A stretch of 20,150 bases of DNA, taken from the NCBI GenBank assembly GCA_934433135.1, contig CAKRZO010000037.1, positions 1 through 20,150 of the forward strand, read 5' to 3'. The DNA is from an uncultured Acetatifactor sp. (lineage in GTDB: Bacteria > Bacillota > Clostridia > Lachnospirales > Lachnospiraceae). The translations under genes and the position numbers were made by a program. Below, piece by piece: positions 8,414 to 15,899 of this stretch (within the stretch, counting starts at the first letter, position 1; every line of letters starts with the position of its first letter). The notes under the pieces are model-generated. The model ran no database searches. It was not told where the DNA came from and saw only the letters and a list, made by a program, of their open reading frames with translations.

Positions 8414-9406
8414 TTATCCCAAGTATTTCTTATGAGCCAATTTTACATTATTTTGGTTCACAATGGCATAATGCAGTGTAGTATCAATGCGTACATGACC
8501 AAGTAAACGTTGTACCTGTTCAATGGGCATACCTTTGTCGATAGCCATTGTTGCAAGGGTACGACGGAATTTGTGAGGATGGACTTTGGGCATAGAAAGT
8601 GTGTGTCCTAATTTTCGGATTCTCACTTCTACACCACTGATTGTAAGGCGTGTGTGAGGAGAATGGAGTGAGACGAATAAAGCAGGATTGTCGTCAGTAC
8701 GCCCATTGAGGTATTGTTGCAAATGCAGTTTGGTTCGGGCATTGAAGTAAACGACACGTTCCTTATTTCCCTTTCCGAATACCACACACTGTCGTTCGTG
8801 AAAGTCTATATCTTCACGGTTCAGTTTTACTAATTCACCTACACGAATGCCTGTAGATGAAAGAAAGTCTATAATAGCAAGGTCTCGTTTGTTAGTACAA
8901 CTATCTCGAAGTTGCTCCAACTGTTCGTCAGAAAGTACCTCTTTTACAAGTGAATCAGTTTTAACCTTGTGGATACGTCTGACCGGACTTTTGGCGATGT
9001 AGTCTTCATCTTCTAACCATGCAAAGAAACTGGAAAAGATGCGTCGCATATTGTCAATGGTAACTTTACTGGATTGATGTTCTTCTTGATAATCGGATAG
9101 ATAAGTACGAATGTCGGATGTGGTAATATGACAGATAGCCATTGAAAGTGTAACTAATAGCCGTTCAATGGTATTACGGTAGTACGCCAATGTCTTATCC
9201 GAACACCCCTCTATCTTTTTGGCTGATATAAAAGAGTTAAGAAGATGTTCATTCTCCTGCGTTTGCTGTGTGGCGCAATCGCTCTTTTCAATGATTTCTA
9301 CATTATGTAGTTCTGATGTAAGCACAGCTTTAAGCCGTGCCATTTGTCGGCAATCTAAGTCACGCTGCATTTCCGCAACTATCGCCTGAATGATGTTCTC
9401 TTTCAT
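8414..9406 (-). CDS. Tyrosine site-specific recombinase of the hsdS inversion locus
   Basis: A 330-residue Xer-like integrase with the full catalytic set: R188 (STGIRVGEL), K212 in the GKGNKER beta-hairpin, H278 and R281 (HPHKFRRT), H304 (LLGHVRIDTT) and nucleophile Y313. The N-terminal SAM-like core-binding domain spans about 55-140; the first 50 residues are an extra helical stretch. It lies within the hsdS array, between sites b and d, as recombinases of shuffling hsdS loci in Bacteroides, Mycoplasma and Streptococcus do. It probably catalyses the inversions at the four core sites. It is distinct from the element integrase at 18378-19484. A palindrome just upstream (9425-9441) may control it. 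Confidence 0.93.
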   Translation of the reverse strand: MKENIIQAIVAEMQRDLDCRQMARLKAVLTSELHNVEIIEKSDCATQQTQENEHLLNSFISAKKIEGCSDKTLAYYRNTIERLLVTLSMAICHITTSDIRTYLSDYQEEHQSSKVTIDNMRRIFSSFFAWLEDEDYIAKSPVRRIHKVKTDSLVKEVLSDEQLEQLRDSCTNKRDLAIIDFLSSTGIRVGELVKLNREDIDFHERQCVVFGKGNKERVVYFNARTKLHLQQYLNGRTDDNPALFVSLHSPHTRLTISGVEVRIRKLGHTLSMPKVHPHKFRRTLATMAIDKGMPIEQVQRLLGHVRIDTTLHYAIVNQNNVKLAHKKYLG

Positions 9407-9424
9407 AATTCTGATAATTTTGTT

Positions 9425-9441
9425 CTTATATATAATATAAG
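9425..9441. promoter_or_regulatory. Palindrome upstream of the recombinase gene
   Basis: CTTATAT-ATA-ATATAAG, a perfect 7-bp inverted repeat with a 3-bp centre, 18 bp before the recombinase start and 7 bp from site d. No clear TAnnTTTG element is present here. It may be an operator or an AT-rich accessory site; function is inferred from position only. Confidence 0.3.
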
Positions 9442-9448
9442 AGGCTGC

Positions 9449-9462
9449 TAAATCAGAATTTA
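9449..9462 (+). repeat. Recombination site d (core copy at the end of the DUF2971 gene)
   Basis: TAAATCAGAATTTA is identical to the 14-bp core of site a, and it shares 16 bp (through AGA) with the complement of site b. It lies outside any hsdS and its last three bases form the DUF2971 stop codon. It is inverted relative to site c, so c and d bracket TRD2-beta plus DUF2971 as one cassette. A chance 14-bp match in 20 kb is unlikely (about 1.5 x 10^-4 for random sequence). Confidence 0.75.
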
Positions 9463-10236
9463 GAGGTTTATAATCTCTGGTTGTAGCTTAAAGGCATCGG
9501 CATATACACGCATTTGGTAAAGATTGATGTGTGGGTTCAGTTTCTTACGGACAAACTGAATTATTTTTTCTTTCTCTTGCTCATCTATGTTGACACCAAA
9601 ATAGATCGACTCAAAACATTCTCCTTTCACCGGCATATAATGGTGTATCTCTCGCCAATCCCATGTTTCCTTAGGATGTTTGGCTTGTGTTGGAGTCAAG
9701 GCTGCATACATAGCACTTGGTTTAGGCATTACTAATCTGACCTCCTGCTCATATTCCCACTCCTTCGCTTTTGTTTGCCATTGGTAATTGAAAATATCCT
9801 GTGCTGAATTATATGCGCTTGGACGTTCGATGATATTACAATATTGAACATCAAAGACAATAGGATTAATGTATATTGAGCCAAACATTGGAGGAACAGA
9901 TTCTAGTACTTTATCCAAATCAAGACCGATGCAGATGCCTTTGTGGTTATAACAATAATGTGCCCACATGAGTATAGAGTCATTGATTTTTGACAAGCTG
10001 CACAGCCATGTATCATTACGCAAATTGAATGCATCGTTTTCCTCTTTCTCTACCCACCAATCCTTTGGTATCCATCCTTGAAGTTTAGAGTCCGGCACAT
10101 TTGAGTAGTCAATTAATTTAGGATGACAATCAAAAGGGTCATTCAGTTGAGACGCATTAGTGAATTGGAGATTCCGGTTTCCAATCATGCTCTTTGCGCC
10201 AACTATATCTAAATATTTGTAGAGTATACGAGACAT
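9460..10236 (-). CDS. DUF2971 protein in the invertible cassette
   Basis: A 258-residue protein recognised as DUF2971 by the typical opening LYKYLDIVGAKSM then NRNLQFTNASQLNDPFDCHP, the mid segment WLCSLSKINDSILMWAHY then HKGICIGLD, and KAKEWEYEQEVRLV. It is the usual length for the family. The biochemical function of DUF2971 is not established to my knowledge; members are frequent in accessory and defence-associated loci. Its ATG (10234-10236) is 3 bp after the stop of the TRD2-beta hsdS half, so it would be translationally coupled to an hsdS reaching it. At present the upstream half-gene has no start and sits behind a terminator, so this gene is probably poorly expressed. Confidence 0.85.
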   Translation of the reverse strand: MSRILYKYLDIVGAKSMIGNRNLQFTNASQLNDPFDCHPKLIDYSNVPDSKLQGWIPKDWWVEKEENDAFNLRNDTWLCSLSKINDSILMWAHYCYNHKGICIGLDLDKVLESVPPMFGSIYINPIVFDVQYCNIIERPSAYNSAQDIFNYQWQTKAKEWEYEQEVRLVMPKPSAMYAALTPTQAKHPKETWDWREIHHYMPVKGECFESIYFGVNIDEQEKEKIIQFVRKKLNPHINLYQMRVYADAFKLQPEIINL

Positions 10237-10239
10237 TTT

Positions 10240-10960
10240 TTATTCTATTGTTATTTGTCCATTCATTAAAAGTGGTAACAGTTCGTCACGCTGCTTAGTC
10301 AAAACTTTGAGCTGTGCGATATTATTATGTAAATGTACTATTATATTTTCAATCAGTAGAGAAAATTTTATTGCTATTTCAGAATTATAAGGAAAATCAA
10401 ATTTCATCATAAGTTCTGGATTTATTCTTCTGTGGCTATGAGAAGTACCAGTAGCACCTTGCGTACAGTATTCAATGAATTTTGCACTTTTAGCCAACAT
10501 GAACAAGAAACCTTTTGTTTTCAGAGAAGCAGGATTCCATACAACAAATTCTGTTGAACAAATCTGATTAGATCCTCTATTTCCACAGATTACTCGACTT
10601 GTCCAAGGATTAAGTTTAGATACCAAAATACAATTGTTAGTGACTATAAACTTTGCACTTTGAATATCTATTCCATATTCTTCTGCGTAAGTTCCTGTTT
10701 TATCATATTCGGGCAAACTATAATGTTTGAATAATTCATTAGGCTGTGCCTGTGGATTAACTGTTTCTTTTGAAATACTTGCTAATTGATAAATGTTTGC
10801 ATTTGTCCACTCTTTTGGAATCATTCTTTTTAACTTTTCATTCCATACCATTTCTCCACCACTTGATTTATACGGCTTGCCATCTTTGTTGGGAAAGTCA
10901 AATTGCACAAACCAGTAATCATAAAGTTGTTTTGCCATTGCTTCAAAATTCTGATTTATC
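10240..10960 (-). pseudogene. hsdS: Silent HsdS 3' half (TRD2-beta) awaiting recombination
   Basis: From the repeat onward it encodes INQNFEAMAKQLYDYWFVQF, the usual linker, a second TRD (about 160 residues, unlike TRD2-alpha) and the distal helix KQRDELLPLLMNGQITIE. It lacks TRD1 and a genuine start; the open frame upstream to 10998 runs through a terminator and is not HsdS. It is best read as a storage cassette rather than a decayed gene, because no stops or shifts occur inside it. Inversion between site a and site c joins it in frame to the operon hsdS (about 418 residues). The DUF2971 gene follows 3 bp downstream. Confidence 0.85.
10946..10960 (-). repeat. Recombination site c (start of the TRD2-beta cassette)
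   Basis: The minus strand reads GATAAATCAGAATTT, matching 15 bp of sites a and b, then diverges (TG instead of AC or AG). It encodes INQNF where the other copies encode INQNL. Orientation is inverted relative to a and d and direct relative to b. Confidence 0.85.
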
Positions 10961-10967
10961 GGTATAT

Positions 10968-10996
10968 AAGAAAAGGAGAGGAAAAGTCCCCTCCTC
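10968..10996 (-). terminator. Rho-independent terminator between mob genes and the hsdS cassette
   Basis: On the minus strand a GGAGGGG / CCTCTCC stem (plus 10988-10994 and 10975-10981, one mismatch) with a 6-nt loop is followed by TTTT. It stops transcription from the gene at 11013-11411 just before the silent TRD2-beta cassette, keeping the cassette off. Confidence 0.65.
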
Positions 10997-11012
10997 AATT
11001 CAAAACGATGTG

Positions 11013-11411
11013 TCAGACATTTAAGTCTTTAATCGGCAATCCATAATTGTTTTGATCAAAGATTCCTCGATAGATGAGCTTTAAACCGAGTGTTTGATAA
11101 TACTTGTAGTTATCACCTTCGGTACAAAGGTATTTGTAACCGTAGCGTGGCATGTACTCCTTGAAGAAGCGAGCCAAATCTTTCAGGCTTTCTTCTTGGT
11201 TCTTCTTGAAGTTACTGCGCACAATGATGATAGACCAGTCGGGGAAATTGCCTCTTCCACAACTATACTCCCAGAAGCGGATGTAACAGTCTAGATCACG
11301 TTCACTGATGTTCACACAAAAGCCATTGGCATTTTGCATCACGCTACAACTGTTTCTGTAGCCGAACTTCTCACACAAGTAGAGATTGAAATCAAGAATT
11401 AAATCTTCCAT
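11013..11411 (-). CDS. Small unknown protein downstream of the relaxase
   Basis: A 132-residue protein I do not recognise. It opens MEDLILDFNLYLCEKFGYRN, has a beta-rich middle (FPDWSIIIVRSNFKKN) followed by an amphipathic helix (SLKDLARFFKEYMPRYGYKY), and closes YYQTLGLKLIYRGIFD. Five cysteines are scattered and do not form a zinc-binding pattern. No signal peptide or membrane segment is present. It is 35 bp downstream of the relaxase on the same strand and ends at a terminator, so it is the last gene of the mob transcript. It could be a mobilization accessory or cargo; no function can be given. Confidence 0.65.
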   Translation of the reverse strand: MEDLILDFNLYLCEKFGYRNSCSVMQNANGFCVNISERDLDCYIRFWEYSCGRGNFPDWSIIIVRSNFKKNQEESLKDLARFFKEYMPRYGYKYLCTEGDNYKYYQTLGLKLIYRGIFDQNNYGLPIKDLNV

Positions 11412-11446
11412 AAATAATTGAATTTAAAATGTTAATAAAAAGTGGA

Positions 11447-12388
11447 TTATAAATGAAAGCCTCGCTTGCGCTTAGCCTTTTTCTTTTTCATCAGCCGATT
11501 GAACTCGGCTTCTTCTGCGGCAGTGGCATCGTAGGATGAGTTGCCATTTAGCAAGCCGAGACTGATGCTTGAGCCATCATCGGAATGGGAAACGCTTTGT
11601 TGTACATTATCTTCCTTATGTCTGGATTCCTGTTTGGGTGATTCAAACAAGGATGCACAAGCATTCTCTTCCAGTCGGTTGTCGATATTCAAGTAGCTGA
11701 ACTCTCGGCTAATCTTAGAACCGGAGAAAGAAAAACCGTTGTACTCAAATTTTACACCCTGTATTTCCCGTGTAGTTCGGCTGACCTTGAATTTCATATC
11801 AATGTCTCGGTCGGCAAGTGCATCCTTTAAGTCTGCCCAATTTTGTACTTGGGACAGTTCCTCTTTCAACGCTTTGTATATCTCATACTTTGCTCGGTCA
11901 TAAGGGCGCAATCGTTCCTCCTTGATATGGTCTTTACCATTGGCAAAATGCAAGCGATATTTGGCTGTCAACATTTTGCAAACTTTCTCATTCTTGCGAA
12001 AGTCATTCTTGTCGCTAATCGTTTTGCCGCCATTGTCCACTCGATTAAAGACGATGTGGCAATGCGGATGTTCACGGTCGATGTGCCGGGCAATGATGTA
12101 CTGCGTGTTTTCGATGCCCATCAACTTCATATAGTCATGGGCAATTTGCAACATCAGTTCATCATCATGTTTCAAGCGTTCGTTATCTTTCGGTGAGAAG
12201 TTGAGCGAAGTATGTCCGACAATATTCTTTACCTTATCATTGAGCAGCGATTGTAACTCAAATTGCTCCGCCATCTGTTCGGGTGTACCTTCTACTCCAA
12301 CTGCTTCCAGCAATTTGGATTTCTCCTCTTTGAGAACATAGCGGACGCAACCACCGAACGATGTTCCTTTAGTCTGTTTACCTATCAT
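11447..12388 (-). CDS. Mobilization relaxase (MobB-like)
   Basis: Nicks oriT and pilots the DNA strand into the recipient. The 313-residue protein has a relaxase domain at 1-200: a likely nucleophile tyrosine in motif I (FGGCVRYVLKEE, Y17) and the metal-binding motif III H102-x-D104-xx-H107-P-H109-C-H111. The C-terminal third is polar and low-complexity (about 240-300), ending in a basic tail KKKKAKRKRGFHL. Its ATG overlaps the end of mobC by 11 bp, so the two are coupled. No helicase or primase domain is fused. The basic tail resembles that of the primase at 12817-13896. Confidence 0.92.
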   Translation of the reverse strand: MIGKQTKGTSFGGCVRYVLKEEKSKLLEAVGVEGTPEQMAEQFELQSLLNDKVKNIVGHTSLNFSPKDNERLKHDDELMLQIAHDYMKLMGIENTQYIIARHIDREHPHCHIVFNRVDNGGKTISDKNDFRKNEKVCKMLTAKYRLHFANGKDHIKEERLRPYDRAKYEIYKALKEELSQVQNWADLKDALADRDIDMKFKVSRTTREIQGVKFEYNGFSFSGSKISREFSYLNIDNRLEENACASLFESPKQESRHKEDNVQQSVSHSDDGSSISLGLLNGNSSYDATAAEEAEFNRLMKKKKAKRKRGFHL

Positions 12389-12678
12389 CTTTCAAACGTT
12401 TTATAAGTAGGTTAATGTGCTGAGCCATTTCCTTGCATCTGTCCGCTACGGCGAAGAAACCGTAGGTGTTTGCCTGTCTTGCCAACTGGTTAAGATTGGT
12501 ACTTTCGCCAATCAGTTGACGGATGATGTGGATATGCTCTTGCGTGATTCGTTCACGTACCGAACCGTTTTCGATGAGCGAACGGATCACTAGTCTGCTT
12601 GCTCCGTCTGCAAAGCGCACCAAGCCATGCGTGTTGCTGATATGACAGACGAAGTGTTATTGTATATTTCTTTTCCAT
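12378..12678 (-). pseudogene. mobC: MobC-like relaxosome protein, apparently frameshifted
   Basis: The C-terminal part (from about 12600 down) reads LVIRSLIENGSVRERITQ then HIHIIRQLIGESTNLNQLARQAN, typical of MobC, which helps open oriT for the relaxase. In its own frame the only upstream start is a TTG at 12621-12623, giving a short 81-residue product. A different frame begins at ATG 12676-12678 and reads MEKKYTITLRLSYQQHAWLG then ALCRRSKQ, a plausible ribbon-helix-helix N-terminus, but then terminates at a TGA. Joining the two needs a one-base shift near 12590-12600. I infer an ancestral gene of about 100 residues broken by an indel, or a sequencing error; a functional short form cannot be excluded. 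Confidence 0.65.
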
Positions 12679-12719
12679 TTGAATCTGTTTTTAGTGAATA
12701 ATATGTGACCATCGGGAGC

Positions 12720-12782
12720 CGCCTCCTCAGACTTTTTGAGGGGCAAGTGGTCGGGGAATGTAATACACCGACATTAACTTGC
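12720..12782. other. Candidate oriT region
   Basis: This lies in the gene-free stretch between the primase-like gene and mobC. It holds GCAAGT...ACTTGC (12743-12748 and 12777-12782), with internal GTCGG/CCGAC pairing, and a second small dyad CCTCA/TGAGG (12725-12741). Inverted repeats next to mobC and relaxase genes are the usual form of oriT, but no nic site can be assigned. Confidence 0.4.
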
Positions 12783-12816
12783 TACAGTAAAAAAGTCTCG
12801 ATTCCTCTCCCTGTAT

Positions 12817-13896
12817 TCAAAGTCTGAATCCTCGTTTCTTGGGTGGTGAAACCTTCGGTTGTGGAGTGCCTTGTTGTACGCTGATGAGCTTCAAATCGAA
12901 TGTATCTATCAGTGTTTTCAAGACAGGATTCTTCCTTATCATTTGTTGAAGGATAGCTTCATCAGGCTTCACTTTAAGCAGATAATCGGCTATGTCATAT
13001 CCCTCTTTGCGTTCGTCTTCGGTAGCATGGGCTTCCAGATAATCGAACATCTGCACCTTAATTCCGTAGCTTTTCATCAGACCGATTTTGCTCTGCCAAT
13101 AGTCTGTCGCTCCTAAATCGGGAAATAACACAACGCTTCTTCCTGCCAGAACGGATAGGCTGTTGACATTGAAGCAACCGTTCTTTCCACCTGATGCTAT
13201 CCATAGGAATTGCGGCAGATAGTAAGATGCAATAATTGCCGTTTTCTCGCTTTCGACCAGTGCAACAGGACGGCTTTTGTCTTCAGGAAGCAGATGTTCA
13301 CCAAAGAAGCATTGCTTCAAATTGTAATCGCCCTTGTGCAGTACGGAGTGTACCCACGTGACATGATTGTACGGTTCTTTTATCCGCTTACCTGTTTCGG
13401 AATTGTAAAGCATTATCTTACCCGTGCGAACTTTATTTTGGTTATCCGTCTGCCAGAATACGGTTGCACCGTCCCAATACTTGGATGTGCCAACCTTGTA
13501 TCTCTTCATTAGCTTTAATGTTTCTGCCTCTCCGAACTGAGCCGATAGAAACTGAAACAACTTGTTTGCAGGATAGCCACGCAATGATTGGCTGACTATT
13601 TCCAAATCAATGTAGGATGTGTCTATTGGTTGCGTTTCCTTAATAGGGGCATAGCTCCTGAAACTATCCTCTGCAAACCTTTCTTTCTCTGACGGGTTCT
13701 GCTCAAAGTAATCACGAGGCGTGAAGTGATAACCGCATTTCTGCTCATGGTCACAATGCCCCACGTATTCTGGGAACTTGATTTGCTTCTCCGTATCGAT
13801 GTACTTTGAAAAGCATCTTTGACGGTGGCAGTTCGGACAAGTATGCCGAGTGCTGACACCTTTGTAGGGTTCTAATATGAATCTATGTGTACTCAT
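12817..13896 (-). CDS. Toprim/zinc-finger primase-like protein (DUF6371 type)
   Basis: A 359-residue protein with an N-terminal zinc-ribbon candidate (C20-x2-C23 and C48-x5-C54 within HTCPNCHRQ and HCDHEQKC) and a toprim-like core (VALVESEKTA, E215; VVLFPDLGA, D260). This is the layout of primase-type proteins on Bacteroidetes mobile elements. It presumably primes or helps replicate element DNA in donor or recipient. The C-terminus is basic and ends PPKKRGFRL, like the relaxase tail. Upstream, 77 bp separate it from the DUF3987 gene; this gap holds TGTCA repeats. Family assignment is from motif recognition, not a search; the primase activity is inferred. Confidence 0.75.
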   Translation of the reverse strand: MSTHRFILEPYKGVSTRHTCPNCHRQRCFSKYIDTEKQIKFPEYVGHCDHEQKCGYHFTPRDYFEQNPSEKERFAEDSFRSYAPIKETQPIDTSYIDLEIVSQSLRGYPANKLFQFLSAQFGEAETLKLMKRYKVGTSKYWDGATVFWQTDNQNKVRTGKIMLYNSETGKRIKEPYNHVTWVHSVLHKGDYNLKQCFFGEHLLPEDKSRPVALVESEKTAIIASYYLPQFLWIASGGKNGCFNVNSLSVLAGRSVVLFPDLGATDYWQSKIGLMKSYGIKVQMFDYLEAHATEDERKEGYDIADYLLKVKPDEAILQQMIRKNPVLKTLIDTFDLKLISVQQGTPQPKVSPPKKRGFRL

Positions 13897-13913
13897 TGTA
13901 TGTTTCTTTTTGG

Positions 13914-13976
13914 TGTGTCACTTTTGTCGTTATTGTCGTTTTCGTTTGGAAAGTGTCAAAACTGACAAAAATGTCA
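13914..13976. repeat. TGTCA repeat cluster upstream of the primase-like gene
   Basis: Three TGTCA copies (13916-13920, 13954-13958, 13972-13976) and a TGACA (13963-13967). The middle pair makes a dyad TGTCA-AAAC-TGACA. TTGTCGTT is also repeated at 13924-13940. It could be an operator for the primase gene or a replication-initiator binding site; neither is shown. Confidence 0.4.
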
Positions 13977-15362
13977 CGGGTTAATCTTTGAATATTCTCC
14001 ATGCTTCTCTTTGCGGAACAATGTTCCGATGTTATCATTGAGAAAGCGTTGAAATGTGCGTTCCTTCATTCCATTTTGCTCGGCTATCTGTATAGCTTGG
14101 GCAGTTGTAAAGGCTGGAGGAAGTAGATTGACTATCGCCTGTTGTTGGCTGTTAAACGCATTCTCATTGAGGATATTTTGAACGTTCAATGCAGACTCTT
14201 TGAAATACTCCGTCAGTCTGATTGCTCGTTCCACTGTCAACAGGTCGATACAGGTCTTATCACATTCTCCGCAAGTCCATCGTGCTAATTGGATAATCAG
14301 ACAGAAACGGATGATGTATATCTCCAACTTGCAATAGATACTCACAATGGTGTCGTTTATTTCTCGATCACATAATTCTGAAAAATGGTGTTGCCATTCG
14401 TAAAGCTGTTTCTTTGCATCCTCCGTGAAGAGAAGAATATGCGGTTCTATCTCTCCATGTTCATTGAGGTGGCACTCCGATTGTATCAGCTTGTCAATAA
14501 TGGCATTCCATTCTTGCTCTATATCTTTCGGTAGTTCTTTGTCATTCCACCGTGCTTTCTGTTGCAGATTGGGCATCACAAACAGAATGCGGTCGATAAA
14601 CCCATTGCTGGAGCGTTCACCTTTTGCCAATTCGTTCAAGATTTTCTTTTGGATAGTACCAATGACCGATATGTACGGACGCTTGATGAAGATGGAACTC
14701 TTGGCATTCTTGCGGTCGGACATGGTGGTCTTGGCACTGAACACGGAGAGCCAAAACTGTTCCTCCGAACCGTTGTTATAGCGGTTGAAGTTCTTGAACC
14801 AAGCGGATAATTCATCTGCCCACAAGCATAGTCCACGTTTGTTTTGAGCATGAATGAGGCTCAACCCTTCGGGCGTTACATCCGAAACCAAGAAGCGTTT
14901 GCGGATAGGCTCTTGTGGAAATTGCTCTCCACCGCTTTCCGCTCGTTATTTGCGGCTCATACTCATCAGCTCATCATACTTGGCAAGAGCCTTTTCAAAG
15001 ACTTGATTCTGCTGGTAGTCATAATCAAGAAACGGTTTCATAGCAAAACTGAGCGGATGGCTTTTGTTTGCTCCCGGTCTTCCTATCAATGCCATATACA
15101 TGATAGGACTTTCTACCCAGCCTTGCTTGATTTGGGCAAGATGCGTGTTGCCAATGCCGACTGCTATTGCCGTAAGGATAGCTGCGGCAATGTAGTCGGT
15201 AGGGTAGTTATGGCATTCGTGAACCTCACTGATGATGCGCTGGATTCTTGTCGGGAATATGCTGATTGGGAAATCAGTGCCAGCCAGTCGCATACTTAAA
15301 TCAACCGCTTCATCAATGATGGATGCCGGATTAATAGAAGATGTATCCATAGCTATATCCAT
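13974..15362 (-). pseudogene. DUF3987 helicase/primase-like protein with an in-frame stop
   Basis: Two adjacent open stretches share one frame. The first (15362-14946) ends DELMSMSRK then TAA (14946-14948). The second resumes after 18 codons in the same frame (RAESGGEQ...KRF) and reads VSDVTPEGLSLIHAQNKRGL on to 13974. Together they give a 462-codon gene of normal family size. Residues 94-101 (GRPGANKS) are a P-loop variant and W181-A-D-E184 a Walker B-like motif, so it is a P-loop ATPase partner of the primase. A single base change, perhaps GAA to TAA, would explain the stop. The second half could start at a TTG (14889-14891), but would lack the P-loop. The gene overlaps the upstream HTH gene stop by 1 bp (TAATG). 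Confidence 0.8.
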
Positions 15363-15727
15363 TAAAATTTCACTGACGATTTGGGCTTATGACGGACACC
15401 GCCTTGCATATTGGCAAGCATTTCTTCGTATGTTTGTTCGGAAGTCTTTCTACGCCCGTTCTCAATCCAAGCCAGAAGTTCGTCCTCGTAGAAATAGAGC
15501 TTCTTACCTTTCTTATAGTCAGGAAGCAGCCCCTTGCGTACCAAAGTATAAATGGTAGGCTTGGCTTTTCTGATGATACGGCAAGCATCCTCAATTTCAA
15601 CCAACACATGTTTGTCAGATGGCTGTGGCTGGAGTTCCGCTACCATCTTTTTCAACTCGATGACCTGTTCGGTCGGATAACCTACCGCTTCTGGCAGCTT
15701 ATCAAATGTTACTGTTTCTTTTTGCAT
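15362..15727 (-). CDS. Excisionase-like helix-turn-helix protein
   Basis: A 121-residue protein with a helical N-terminus (about 18-33) and a MerR/excisionase-type winged HTH at about 42-90: VEIEDACRIIRKAKPTIYTL then VRKGLLPDYKKGKKLYFYED and ELLAWI. The family is HTH_17-like, common in element modules where it directs excision or controls the replication genes. It is the first gene of the DNA-processing transcript and overlaps the DUF3987 gene by 1 bp. Minus-strand TTCCTTTG (plus 15756-15763) is a near-match to the -7 element, 29 bp before the ATG. Separation from the integrase suggests regulation of the mobilization block rather than a classic xis, but this is inference. Confidence 0.8.
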   Translation of the reverse strand: MQKETVTFDKLPEAVGYPTEQVIELKKMVAELQPQPSDKHVLVEIEDACRIIRKAKPTIYTLVRKGLLPDYKKGKKLYFYEDELLAWIENGRRKTSEQTYEEMLANMQGGVRHKPKSSVKF

Positions 15728-15853
15728 ACGCCAATCGTTTTTAATTGTTCGACGGCAAAGGAAACAGGTGTTTCAGCACCGGAATCATTCACCATAATAT
15801 AACTGATGAATAACTTTTTGATGATGATTGGTCATGATTACAAGGGATTTAAG

Positions 15854-15861
15854 TACCTTTG
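15854..15861 (+). promoter_or_regulatory. Probable -7 promoter element of the UDG-like cargo gene
   Basis: TACCTTTG matches TAnnTTTG and lies 38 bp before the ATG at 15900, in the divergent gap between the HTH gene and the cargo gene. A TTG at 15828-15830 is the best -33 candidate, but spacing (23 bp) is slightly long. Confidence 0.5.
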
Positions 15862-15899
15862 CATTTGAAAATAGTAATTAATGATTATTCCTGACGAAG

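Noticed and set aside
10961..10998. N-terminal extension of the TRD2-beta half up to an ATG at 10998
   Set aside because: The extension crosses a terminator hairpin and does not resemble HsdS; the homology starts exactly at the repeat.
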